Shown: piece after piece, positions 1 through 8,200 of the stretch
How positions within the stretch are numbered: the first letter of the stretch is position 1
Layout of the letters: each line of letters begins with the position of its first letter
Origin: Alphaproteobacteria bacterium
GTDB taxonomy: Bacteria > Pseudomonadota > Alphaproteobacteria > Ferrovibrionales > Ferrovibrionaceae
Length of the DNA: 64,000 nt
NCBI GenBank assembly: GCA_017307375.1
Contig: JAFKFH010000003.1
Span: 310,001-374,000, forward strand
Reading direction: 5' to 3'
The notes under the pieces: model-generated
The model's input: the letters and a program-made list of their open reading frames with translations, nothing else
Database searches by the model: none
What the model was told of the DNA's origin: nothing
Translations under genes and position numbers: made by a program

Positions 1-306
1 GACCTTGTGCGAGCCGGTGTGATTGAGGTCCTCGCGCTTCAGGTAGATGCGCGCCCCGCCCAGATGCCCGGTCAGCCGTTCGGCGAAATAGAGCGGCGAC
101 GGGCGGCCGACATAGTGCTTCTGCAGCCGCAGGATATCGTCGCGAAACGACGGATCCGACCAGGCATCGTTGTAGGCGGCCTCGAGCTCCAGGATGTTGG
201 GCATCAGGGTCTCGGCGACGAAGCGGCCGCCGAAGATGCCGAAGCAGCCATCGGCGTCGGGGCCTTGCGCGAGGGAATTGGGGCGATAGTCGGTCTGCGG
301 GCGCAT
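1..306 (-). CDS. trpB: Tryptophan synthase beta chain, N-terminal part (runs off the left edge)
   Basis: The first 102 codons of TrpB, the PLP enzyme that condenses indole with serine in the last step of tryptophan synthesis. The visible part holds the family's N-terminal [15 protein letters not shown] stretch, [13 protein letters not shown], and [15 protein letters not shown] just before the edge; that last Lys is the residue that forms the PLP Schiff base in this family. The ATG at 306 is preceded by GGAGGA at proper distance. It is the first gene of its unit here because the next upstream gene is divergent. The leader at 367-476 indicates control by transcription attenuation. trpA would be expected beyond the edge, but that is inference. 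Confidence 0.97.
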   Translation of the reverse strand, partial: MRPQTDYRPNSLAQGPDADGCFGIFGGRFVAETLMPNILELEAAYNDAWSDPSFRDDILRLQKHYVGRPSPLYFAERLTGHLGGARIYLKREDLNHTGSHKV

Positions 307-366
307 CTGATCCTCCTCGGGGGGTGGAGGGGCGCTGGGATCGAAGGGCAGACGGGTGTCGAAACT

Positions 367-476
367 AAAAAGGCCGCTCTCCGATCAGAGCGACCCATGA
401 CGTCAGGACGATGTCAGGGATGTCGCCCGCTTTACGCGGGCCACCAACGACAGGAAAGGTGCACGGACATCGTCAT
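367..476 (-). promoter_or_regulatory. Tryptophan attenuator (leader RNA) upstream of trpB
   Basis: Reading the minus strand: a 14-codon leader ORF with two adjacent TGG codons (441-446); a hairpin GCCCGC-GTAAA-GCGGGC (441-425) that overlaps the leader stop; then a 9-bp terminator stem GGTCGCTCT/AGAGCGGCC (395-387 with 380-372, one G-U pair) followed by TTTTT (371-367). The 3' arm of the first hairpin continues as GGGCGAC (428-422), which can instead pair with GTCGCTC (394-388) of the terminator's 5' arm, giving a mutually exclusive antiterminator. This is the classical trp arrangement: ribosome stalling on Trp codons would favour the antiterminator. The terminator ends 60 bases before the trpB ATG. 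Confidence 0.88.
432..476 (-). CDS. trpL: trp leader peptide
   Basis: A 14-residue ORF, MTMSVHLSCRWWPA, ending in TAA, with tandem Trp codons two codons before the end. Its length and late Trp run resemble known alphaproteobacterial trp leaders such as that of Sinorhizobium meliloti. There is no ribosome-binding site upstream, and the best promoter match places the transcription start within a base or two of the ATG, so it is probably translated as a leaderless message. Its role is as the sensor of charged tRNA-Trp; the peptide may have no other function. Confidence 0.85.
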   Translation of the reverse strand: MTMSVHLSCRWWPA

Positions 477-483
477 GGCGCAA

Positions 484-512
484 AAGGTAAGGGTGGATGG
501 CGCGCGAGTCAA
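484..512 (-). promoter_or_regulatory. Probable promoter of trpL-trpB
   Basis: Minus strand TTGACT (512-507), 17-bp spacer, TACCTT (489-484). The -35 is good and the -10 weak. The predicted start at about 477 coincides with the trpL ATG at 476. The rest of the 477-703 stretch, shared with the divergent cupin gene, shows no other feature I can support. Confidence 0.55.
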
Positions 513-703
513 TCCGGGCCGGAGCATTCCCGCAGTATCGCCGCTTTTTTGCGCGGCCCGCTCAAAGCCCCGTCGCCTTCGACCCCTGCGGATAGCGGGG
601 ATGGGCCGCAACCTGTTGAGAAAGCTGGACGCCGGACGATGGCACGCGATTTGCCGGAAGACGGTCGCCACGCCGCAATCCATGCCGCCTCCAGGAGGGC
701 CCC

Positions 704-1180
704 ATGCAGACCGAAACGTTGGCCAAGCCGGCAGCGCCGGCGCCGTTGCCCCTATCGCCCGCCGCCATGATCGCCACCGCCTTCTCGCATATCCGCGAGG
801 GCGATACCGAGTTCAGATCAGACGGACTGCGGGACTTCTTTCTCTATCGGGATCTCGGCGTTGCCGAAGCCACCAACGGCCTGGTCATCGCCCAACTGGT
901 CAAGGCGAACCTGCCGCCCGAGGAAGGCACCGGCTGGCACCGCCACGAAGCCAATTTCCATATCGTGATCATGCTGAAGGGCTGGGCCCGCTTCATGTAC
1001 GAGACCGAGGAGACGCTGGTGCAGGCGGGCGATTGCGTGCACCAGCGGCCGGGAATCGTGCACTACCTGTTCGATTATTCGCCGGACATGGAATATCTCG
1101 AAATCGTCAGCCCGGCGGATTTCACCAGCATCGACATGCCCGGACCCTGCGCCGTTCCGCCACCGACGCCGTGGGCGTGA
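704..1180 (+). CDS. Cupin-domain protein
   Basis: A 158-residue small cupin of unknown substrate. The core follows the cupin pattern: GTGWHRHEANFHIV (H79, H81, H86 as likely metal ligands) in motif 1 and the loop around H120 (PGIVHYLFDYSP) in motif 2. No signal peptide or membrane segment; the first 20 residues are a Pro/Ala-rich tail. The ATG follows AGGAGGG. It is divergent from the trp leader and convergent with ribH, ending at the start of a strong hairpin. Cupins of this type may be dioxygenases, isomerases or sensors; nothing in the neighbourhood decides. Confidence 0.85.
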   Translation: MQTETLAKPAAPAPLPLSPAAMIATAFSHIREGDTEFRSDGLRDFFLYRDLGVAEATNGLVIAQLVKANLPPEEGTGWHRHEANFHIVIMLKGWARFMYETEETLVQAGDCVHQRPGIVHYLFDYSPDMEYLEIVSPADFTSIDMPGPCAVPPPTPWA

Positions 1181-1213
1181 GGGCGGATCCGGCCCGTCGG
1201 GCCGGATCCGCCC
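1181..1213. terminator. Perfect 15-bp hairpin between convergent cupin and ribH genes
   Basis: GGGCGGATCCGGCCC, loop GTC, exact reverse complement. It starts right after the cupin stop and ends 6 bases before the ribH stop. There is no T-tract on either side, so it may be a bidirectional weak terminator or 3'-end RNA stabiliser. Confidence 0.6.
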
Positions 1214-1218
1214 GGCGG

Positions 1219-1707
1219 TCAGGCGACCGCGCGTTCGTCGCGGGCGAGGCGGGCCATGTTCTCCAGCGTGGCGAGGCAGGCATGCGCCGCCTCGACGCCC
1301 TTCACCACGAAATGCTCGCGGAAGAAGGTCGTGTGCGTTTCATGCTCGTGGAAATGCTTCGGCGTCAGGACCGCCGACAGTACCGGGACCTCGGTATCGA
1401 GCTGGATGCGCATCAGCGCGTCGATGACCGCGGTCGAGACGAACTCGTGACGATAGATGCCGCCATCGACGACGAAGCCCGCGGCAACGATCGCGGCATA
1501 GCGCCCGGTCTTGGCCAGCAGCTTGGCCTGCAGCGGTATCTCGAACGAGCCGGGAACCTCGAACAGCTCGACCTGGGACTGCGGAAAACCGCGGCGGCCG
1601 AGCTCGGCCAGGAACGACTGGCGGCACCGATCGACGATGTCGCGGTGCCAGCAGGCCTGGACGAAGGCGATACGCTGGTGGGAGGGGGTCGCAAAAGACT
1701 GATTCAT
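1219..1707 (-). CDS. ribH: 6,7-dimethyl-8-ribityllumazine synthase, RibH2 type
   Basis: 162 residues. It condenses 5-amino-6-ribitylaminouracil with 3,4-dihydroxy-2-butanone 4-phosphate in riboflavin synthesis. The sequence is close to the type II (RibH2) enzymes of Brucella and Mesorhizobium, which form decamers: IAFVQACWHRDIVD at the start, EVPGSFEIPL-like central segment, VVDGGIYRHEFV and SAVLTPKHFHEHETH. The start at 1707 is chosen because GGAAGG sits 6 bases upstream; an in-frame ATG at 1713 abuts that site. It lies behind an FMN riboswitch, as ribH2 does in Rhizobiales. The sequence around the ribosome site (GGTCCTATTGGAAGGATGACC) can fold on itself, suggesting translational control by the riboswitch. 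Confidence 0.96.
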   Translation of the reverse strand: MNQSFATPSHQRIAFVQACWHRDIVDRCRQSFLAELGRRGFPQSQVELFEVPGSFEIPLQAKLLAKTGRYAAIVAAGFVVDGGIYRHEFVSTAVIDALMRIQLDTEVPVLSAVLTPKHFHEHETHTTFFREHFVVKGVEAAHACLATLENMARLARDERAVA

Positions 1708-1804
1708 GGTCATCCTTCCAATAGGACCAGAATCAGGGCACACGGGACCAAGGGCACGCGACCGGGCGCCGTCGCAAGGACGGAGTCCGGCTGTGCTATC
1801 ACCC

Positions 1805-1957
1805 CGTTCTCTTCCATCCGGACTATGACCGTCGGCTTCGGAATCGCACCGAAATCTGCTGACCCCCGATGATCCGACGGGATCATCGAGGCGCTCGCGG
1901 GCTAGGCAATCGCTTGCCATTACCGCCGGTGGGGACTTTCACCCCGCCCTGAGAACG
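1805..1957 (-). promoter_or_regulatory. FMN riboswitch (RFN element)
   Basis: On the minus strand the conserved RFN blocks appear in order: the 5' block TCTCAGGGCGGGGTGAAA, then TCCCCACCGGCGGTAAT, GCCCGCGAGCGCC, a variable arm (CGATGATCCCG-TCGGATCATCG), GGTCAGCAGATTTCGGTG, CCGAAGCCGACGGTCATAGT and the closing GGATGGAAGAGAACG. It lies 98 bases before the ribH ATG. No T-tract hairpin was seen between aptamer and gene, so a translational expression platform (ribosome site inside a small hairpin at about 1710-1735) is more likely than termination. Confidence 0.96.
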
Positions 1958-1993
1958 TCAACATGCCGCCGGCGAATTCCGGTCGGCGTCCAG

Positions 1994-2023
1994 ACTATAG
2001 GCAATCGGAATTTGCCCCGGCAA
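1994..2023 (-). promoter_or_regulatory. Probable promoter for the riboswitch-ribH transcript
   Basis: Minus strand TTGCCG (2023-2018), 18-bp spacer, TATAGT (1999-1994). The predicted start near 1987 is about 30 bases upstream of the aptamer. This gives ribH its own promoter although motAB lie upstream on the same strand. Confidence 0.55.
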
Positions 2024-2032
2024 GGGGAATGG

Positions 2033-2959
2033 CTACTTCACCCCGGTCACGGTCAGAGTGACGCGGCGATTGGCGGCGCGGCCCTCCGGCCCGGCCTGGG
2101 CGGGCCGGGTATCGGCGAAGGCGATCGCGCGCAGCCGCGCGGCGGGCACGCCCTGCTCGATCAGCGTGCGCAGCACGGCGGTGGCACGCGCCGCCGACAA
2201 TTCCCAGTTCGAGGCGAAGCGCGCCGAGCTGATCGGCACGTCGTCGGTATGGCCCTCGACGGCGATCTGACCGTCCAGGTCGCGCAAGGTCGGGGCGAGC
2301 TTGGCGATCGCGCGCCTGCCGACCTCGGACAGTTCGGCCTGGCCGGGGGCGAACAGGACCTTTTCGCCGATGGCGATCGTCAGGTCGCGCGATGTGGCCG
2401 AGATCGCGACGTCGGGCGGCAGGCCGGCAGCCTCGAGCTTGGCGAGCAGCGCGGCATTGGCCGGCGAAATCTCGTCGCGCCGGGGCGGCGGCGGTTCGAA
2501 GAAGCGCGGCGCGGCCTCACGCGTCGCCTCGGGCCCACGCGGGGCGGGGGCGGCGACCAGCGGCTTGCCGTTGGCGGTATCGGTATCGGGATGCGGCTGG
2601 GTCGGCGGCAGCGGCAGGATGGTGCCGCCGCCTCCACCGGGCAGGATCGTGCCGCCGGCGACCGTCGCCTCGCCCTTGACCTGGCCGCGTTCCTCGGAGG
2701 CGAGGTTGAGGCCGCCCTTCAGGCTCTGGATCGCCACCATGCCGAGGAAGACGATCATCAGCACGGTGATCATGTCCATGTAGGACACGACCCAGTCCTC
2801 GGCCTCCTCCGCGCCGGGCGGCAGGTTGTTCGACAGCTTCTGCTGGTTGGCGCCCTGCTGGCGGCGGAAATTCGCCAGCATCTGCTCGGCCTCGCGGCGC
2901 GGGTCGGTGACCTGGGAATCGCGGCCGTTGCCGCTGCGCCAGTTGGTGAGGTCAGGCAC
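2033..2959 (-). CDS. motB: MotB-type stator protein (OmpA C-terminal domain)
   Basis: 308 residues. Flagellar stator subunit that anchors the ion channel to peptidoglycan. A short cytoplasmic N-terminus is followed by one TM segment (about 57-80) with the essential Asp in YMDMITVL (D62), a Pro-rich plug/linker, and an OmpA-like peptidoglycan-binding domain from about 170 to the end (VEGHTDDVPI, NWELSAARATAV, NRRVTLTV). GTG start; the first codons overlap the end of motA by 8 bases, typical of translational coupling. Other flagellar genes are not in the window. A role as a non-flagellar MotAB-like pair cannot be excluded. Confidence 0.93.
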   Translation of the reverse strand: MPDLTNWRSGNGRDSQVTDPRREAEQMLANFRRQQGANQQKLSNNLPPGAEEAEDWVVSYMDMITVLMIVFLGMVAIQSLKGGLNLASEERGQVKGEATVAGGTILPGGGGGTILPLPPTQPHPDTDTANGKPLVAAPAPRGPEATREAAPRFFEPPPPRRDEISPANAALLAKLEAAGLPPDVAISATSRDLTIAIGEKVLFAPGQAELSEVGRRAIAKLAPTLRDLDGQIAVEGHTDDVPISSARFASNWELSAARATAVLRTLIEQGVPAARLRAIAFADTRPAQAGPEGRAANRRVTLTVTGVK

Positions 2960-3782
2960 CGGCGACCTCGTCGCCGCTCTCGCGCAGCATGTGGTCGAGC
3001 GCCTCGGCCACCAGCGTCGGCGAGCGGCCGAGATGGGCCAGCACGATGCCCTGCAGCAGCACGTTGAGCATGTCGACCCGGCGGATCGTGCGCTGCTCGA
3101 GCTTGATGGCGATCGGCTTGAAGACGAGATTGGCGAGGATCAGGCCATAGAGCGTGGCGAGCATCGCCACCGCCATCGCCGTGCCGATGCGGCCGATATC
3201 GCCGGCCCCCAGTTCCTTCAGCATCCCGACCATGCCGACCAGCGTGCCGAGCAGGCCGAAGGCGGGCGCAAAGCTTGCCAGCGTCCGGAACAGCCGGGCC
3301 TGGCCGTGCTCATGCTCGATCAGCTTCTGGATGCGCCAGTTCATGATCTGCAGCGTGTCTTCGAGATTGGCGCCGTCGATGACGAATTGCAGGCCGAGCT
3401 TGAGGAACGGGCTGCCGACCCGGCGCAGCCGTTCGTCGGCGGCCTGGATGCGGCGCTCGTAGATCAGGCGCGAGACGTCGAGCAGGTCGCGGATATCGGC
3501 GTCGAGCGACTTTTCCTCGCGGAAGATCGCAAACATCGCCGCCACGGCGTTGCTGATCTCCGACCAGCGGAAGGCGATCAGCGCCACCACCGCCACCCCG
3601 CCGACGACGATGATCCCGCCGGGCAGGTTGAGGTAATAGATGGCGTCGCCTTCGTGGGTGAAGACATAGGCCAGCAGGGCCAGCGCACCCGCCACGCCGA
3701 TCCAGGTCGAGCCCATCACCCCGCCTGCGGCTGCGCGGGCGGCGGCGGGCTTGGTCTTGGTCGGGGCCTTGGCGTCGCTCAT
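2952..3782 (-). CDS. motA: MotA/TolQ/ExbB-type proton channel, stator subunit
   Basis: 276 residues, partner of MotB. Four hydrophobic segments are visible: about 22-42, 50-72, 170-190 and 200-220, the second pair holding the conserved channel-lining GLLGTLVGMVGML and MAVAMLATLYGLILANL. The large cytoplasmic loop between TM2 and TM3 would carry the charged residues that touch the rotor. A Lys/Ala-rich 20-residue N-terminal tail precedes TM1. ATG start. It begins 38 bases after the upstream cyclase stop, so the three genes may be one transcript. Confidence 0.92.
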   Translation of the reverse strand: MSDAKAPTKTKPAAARAAAGGVMGSTWIGVAGALALLAYVFTHEGDAIYYLNLPGGIIVVGGVAVVALIAFRWSEISNAVAAMFAIFREEKSLDADIRDLLDVSRLIYERRIQAADERLRRVGSPFLKLGLQFVIDGANLEDTLQIMNWRIQKLIEHEHGQARLFRTLASFAPAFGLLGTLVGMVGMLKELGAGDIGRIGTAMAVAMLATLYGLILANLVFKPIAIKLEQRTIRRVDMLNVLLQGIVLAHLGRSPTLVAEALDHMLRESGDEVAGA

Positions 3783-3820
3783 AGGTTGGGTCTACCCCCT
3801 GGCGGGCATCAGGTAAAGGT

Positions 3821-5173
3821 TCATGCGAGGCGCACGAGATCGAGCCGATGGCCGATGCCCTCGACCCGCCGGTCCGGCAGCGTCTCGGCCCCCGGGGGCG
3901 GGGTGAGACCCTGGGCGAGGGCGAGCGCATAGGTGGCCAGCGGCAGCAGCAGCGCGCAGCCTTCGACCTTGCATTGCTTGTCGAGCTTGGCGGCCAGGTT
4001 GACCGGCTCGCCGATCACCGTGATCTCGAGCCGGCTGGCATCGCCGACGGCGCCGAACACGACGGTGCCAGCCGCGACGGTCACACCGATGCGCACCGGG
4101 GCGAGGCCCGCGGCCTCGCGCTCCCCGGCCCAGGCGTCGCAGGCGGCGACGATCGCGATCGCGGCTTCGACCGCATCGGCGGCATGACGGTTGCTGGGCC
4201 GCGCCGCGCCGAAGGAAGCCAGCACCCCGTCGCCGAGGAACTTGTCGACGCTGCCGCCATGCGTGGCGATGCAGGCGACCACCCGCGACTGGTAGTCGGC
4301 CAGCAATGTCATCAGCGCGTCGGGATCCAGGGTCGCGGCCAGCCCGGTGAAACCCCTGATGTCGCAATGCAGGACCGTTGCTTCGATCGAGCGCCCCTGT
4401 CCGGGGACGATCGCGGTCTCGGTCTCGGCGATCGAGCGGGCGACCGCGGGGTCGAAGAACCGCGACAGCTCGTCGGCGGCGGCACCGTCGACGATCGCCT
4501 TGATCATCAGCCGCCGGGCCCGGGCGATGGCCAGCGCCAGGATCAGCGTGACCAGGATGATCGAGATCACCTTGTCGAATTCGGCCCCGCGCAAAATGGC
4601 GTTGGTGGTGATGTAGGCAACGTAGGAGCGGGTGATCTCCACACCCGGACTGTTCATGACGGCATAGGACAGCATGGCGAGCCATCCCACGGCGGCGGCC
4701 AAACCCGCCAGCAGCACATAGCCGACCTCGAAGCGCAGGGCGCGCAGGGCGATGAAGATGAAGACGTAGAGCAGCGTCGGCGACTTCAGGTAGAAGGCCG
4801 GCGGCTGGCCGTACTGGCGATGGAAACTCCAGATCAGCCCGAGCAGCAGGGCCATGTCGGCAATGACCGACAGGGCCAGGATCCAGCGCGGCAGGGCGTC
4901 ATGATAGGCGAGGATCAGCCGGCCGAGGCTGAAGGCGGCATAGATGGCGAGTGCCAGCGGCACCGGTGCCATCATCATGCTCTCGCCCATGAACGCTTTC
5001 GGTGCCAGGGTGTAGAGGGTGGCGAAGGTGGCGGCGAGGCCGAGCTGGACCCAGCCGATCAGCACCTCGCTCGATTGCTGCAGCCGGGCGATCGCGGCGG
5101 CGACCCGCGCGGGCGGCTGCCGGTCGGGGCGGGGTCCCAGCACGGCGCGGTCAAGTCTGGCGAACAGTGACAT
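3821..5173 (-). CDS. Membrane-bound class III adenylate/guanylate cyclase
   Basis: 450 residues from the ATG at 5173 (an upstream in-frame start at 5212 would add 13). The N-terminal half has about six TM segments with no known sensor motif. The C-terminal half is a class III cyclase domain: VLHCDIRGFT with metal-binding D271, SVDKFLGDGV with purine-site K311 and second metal-binding D315, and TVIGEPVNLAAKL with N392. The family's transition-state Arg, five residues into NLAAR, is Lys (K396) here. K311 and the Thr of TVIG suggest ATP as substrate. The first gene of a likely unit with motA and motB. Confidence 0.88.
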   Translation of the reverse strand: MSLFARLDRAVLGPRPDRQPPARVAAAIARLQQSSEVLIGWVQLGLAATFATLYTLAPKAFMGESMMMAPVPLALAIYAAFSLGRLILAYHDALPRWILALSVIADMALLLGLIWSFHRQYGQPPAFYLKSPTLLYVFIFIALRALRFEVGYVLLAGLAAAVGWLAMLSYAVMNSPGVEITRSYVAYITTNAILRGAEFDKVISIILVTLILALAIARARRLMIKAIVDGAAADELSRFFDPAVARSIAETETAIVPGQGRSIEATVLHCDIRGFTGLAATLDPDALMTLLADYQSRVVACIATHGGSVDKFLGDGVLASFGAARPSNRHAADAVEAAIAIVAACDAWAGEREAAGLAPVRIGVTVAAGTVVFGAVGDASRLEITVIGEPVNLAAKLDKQCKVEGCALLLPLATYALALAQGLTPPPGAETLPDRRVEGIGHRLDLVRLA

Positions 5174-5275
5174 CACCCGCCGATCTTGGCCCGGCCGGAC
5201 AAAACTGTACACTTCGTTCGGTCATCCCGCGCTGCTAGTCTCGCAACAACGTGTTGAGCATGCGGAGGGAATGAC

Positions 5276-8200
5276 ATGGGCAAGCTGTTGCGGCGACTGG
5301 TCATGGGCCTGCTGGTCCTCGCGGTGATCGCGATCGCCGGCTTGGCCCTCGACCGCGTGCTGAACCCGCCCGGGCCGCAGGCACCCCAGGTCGCCACCGC
5401 GCCGGTCGCGACCAACCCGGCCCCGACCCAGCCCCCCGCCGCAGCGCCGCCGGCACCGGCCGAGCCCGCTGCGACCGCGACACCGCCCGCCACCCCGGTG
5501 CAGACCGCCGCGGCGCCGCCGGCACCGCCCGCACCGCCGCCGGCACCGCCGGAATTCGCCTACAGCCACCAGACGGCCGAAACCACCGGCCGGGCGCCGA
5601 TCGCCTGCTTCGCCTTCAACCGCGACCTCGTCGCCGACGGCTCGGTCTCCTATGCCGACTATCTGCAGATCGACCGCGACGCCCGCCCCGGCGTGACGGT
5701 CGACGGCCGGAAGCTCTGCCTGTCCGGCCTGCGCTTTGCCACCGACTACACCGTCACCTGGCGCACCGGCCTGCCCGCGGCCGGCGGCGACAAGCTGTTG
5801 TCGGACGAGCGGGTGAAGTTCTCGTTCGGCGACGCGAAGCCGAGCGTCAGCTTCGCCGGCAACGGCTTCATCCTGCCGCGCCAGTCGGCGGCCGGCGTCA
5901 CCCTCGACACCGTCAACGTCGATACCCTGGGCATCAAGGTCTACCGCGTCGGCGACCGCAATGTCGTCCCCCCTGCCGAGGACGATTATTACAATATCCA
6001 GTCCAACCGGAAAATGTCGGCCTACACGCTGAAGCGGTTCGCCGACAAGCAGGCCATCATGGTCTGGCAGGGGACGATGAAGGTCGACCGCCGCCGCAAC
6101 GAGACGGTCTCGACGATCTTCCCGCTGGGCCAGGCGCTGCCCCAGCGCCAGCCCGGCGCCTATGTGGTGGTCGCCCGCGACGCCAAGGCGCCGGAGCGCG
6201 ACCCCGACGACTATTCCTGCTGCGACGACGAAGACAGCACCAGCGTGCTGTGGGTGATCGACACCGACATCGCGCTGACCACGCTGCGCGGCACCGACGG
6301 CATGACGGTGGTGGCCCGCTCGCTGTCCTCGGCCAAGCCGCTGGCCAATGTCGGCGTCAAGCTGTTCTCGGTTTCCAACGACGAACTCGGCCAGGTCACG
6401 ACCGACAAGGACGGCGTGGCGACCTTCGCCCCCGGCCTGCTGCGCGGCCGCGGCGCCGCGGCGCCGGCGATGGTCCAGGCCTTCGGCGGCGACAACGACT
6501 TCGCCGCCATCGACCTCAAGCGCCCGGCCTTCGACCTGGGCGATCGCGGGGTTTCGGGACGGCCGGCCCCCGGGCCGCTCGACGCCTGGCTCTATGCCGA
6601 TCGCGGCATCTACCGCCCCGGCGAGACCGTGCATGTCGTGGCGCTGCTGCGCGACCGCGCGGCGAATGCCGCCGACATCGCCCAGGCCCAGCTGGTGATC
6701 TCCCGCCCCAACGGCGTCGACTATCGCCGCCTCAGCGTCGGGCAAAGCGGGGCAGGCGCCTTCACCGCCGACGTCACCCTGCCCGATGATGCCGTGCGCG
6801 GCCTGTGGAGCGCGACCTTGCGGATCGACGGGGCGGAGGGCCGCGCGCTCGGCCGTCTCGAATTCGACGTGCAGGATTTTGTGCCCCAGCGCCTCAAGGT
6901 CGTCGCCTCGGCGCGCGAGAAGATGCTGCGCCCGGGCGACACGCTGACCGTCGACGTCGACGGCGCCTTCCTTTACGGCGCCCCCGCCGCCGAGCTCGCC
7001 GCCGAGATCGAGGCGCGGATCGCGGTCGACACCGAGCCGTTCCCGGCCGCCCAGGGCTATCGCTTCGGCCTGTTCGACGACACTTTCACCGAGACGGCGG
7101 TCAAGCTCGAGGCGGCGCCGACCGACGCCCAGGGCAAGACCGTCGGATCCGGCAAGATCGAGGGGCTGAAGGCCACCAGCCGGCCGCTGCGCGCCACGGT
7201 GTCGGCCGGGCTGTTCGAGCCGGGCGGGCGGCTGACCCGCACCACGCTGGCGGTGCCGGTACGTACCCATGACCTCTATGTCGGCGTGCGCCCGCTGTTC
7301 ACCGAGGGCCGCGTCCAGGAAAACAGCGCCGCACGCTTCGAGGTGCGGGCGCTGGACGCCGAGGGACGGCCGGTCGATCGCCAGCTCGCCGTCACGGTCT
7401 ATCGCGAACTGTGGGATTACAACTGGTATCGCCGCGACGGTCAGTGGCAGTACGAGGCGATCGTGCGCGACCGGGTGCTGGCCGAAACGACGCTCGCCGC
7501 CACCGCCGACAAGCCCGCGGTGATCGAGCGCGTCGTCGACTGGGGCCGCTATCGCCTGCTGGTCGAGGACAAGCAGACCGGGGCGGCGACGTCGCTGCGG
7601 TTCCGCGCCGGCTGGTCGTCGGGGGGCGAGGCCGCCGAGACGCCCGACAAGGTCGAGGTTTCGGTCGAGCAGGCCGCCTACAAGCCCGGGGCCACGGCGA
7701 AGGTGAGCATCAAGCCGCCGTTCGAAGGCGAGCTGATGCTGGCCGTCGCCGGCGAGAAGATCCATTCGCTGCGCCAGGTGACAGTACCGAAGGATGGCGG
7801 CGTCTACGAGATTCCGGTGCAGCCGGACTGGGGCCCCGGGGCCTATGTGCTGGCCACGCTCTACCGGCCGCTGGCGGCCGGCCGCGAGCGCGAGCCGGTG
7901 CGCGCCGTCGGCGTCGCCTGGGTCGGCATCGACACCGCCGACCGCCAACTGGCGGTGGCGATGGCGGCGCCGGAGACGATGCGACCGCGCAGCCGCCTGA
8001 CCGTGCCGGTCACGGTCGGCAATGCCGGCCAGGAGAAGGTCTTCCTGACCCTTGCCGCCGTCGACGAAGGCATCCTGCAGCTGACCCGCTATCAGAGCCC
8101 GTCGCCGGTCGGCTATTTCTTCGGCAAGCGGCGCCTCGGCGTCGACCTGCGCGACGACTATGCCCGGCTGCTCGAACCGCGCGGCGCGATGGGTGAAATC

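Noticed and set aside
7-1872. 621-codon plus-strand frame across trpB, the leader, cupin and ribH
   Set aside because: It is a shadow of four features that are well supported on other frames or strand and has no coding signature.
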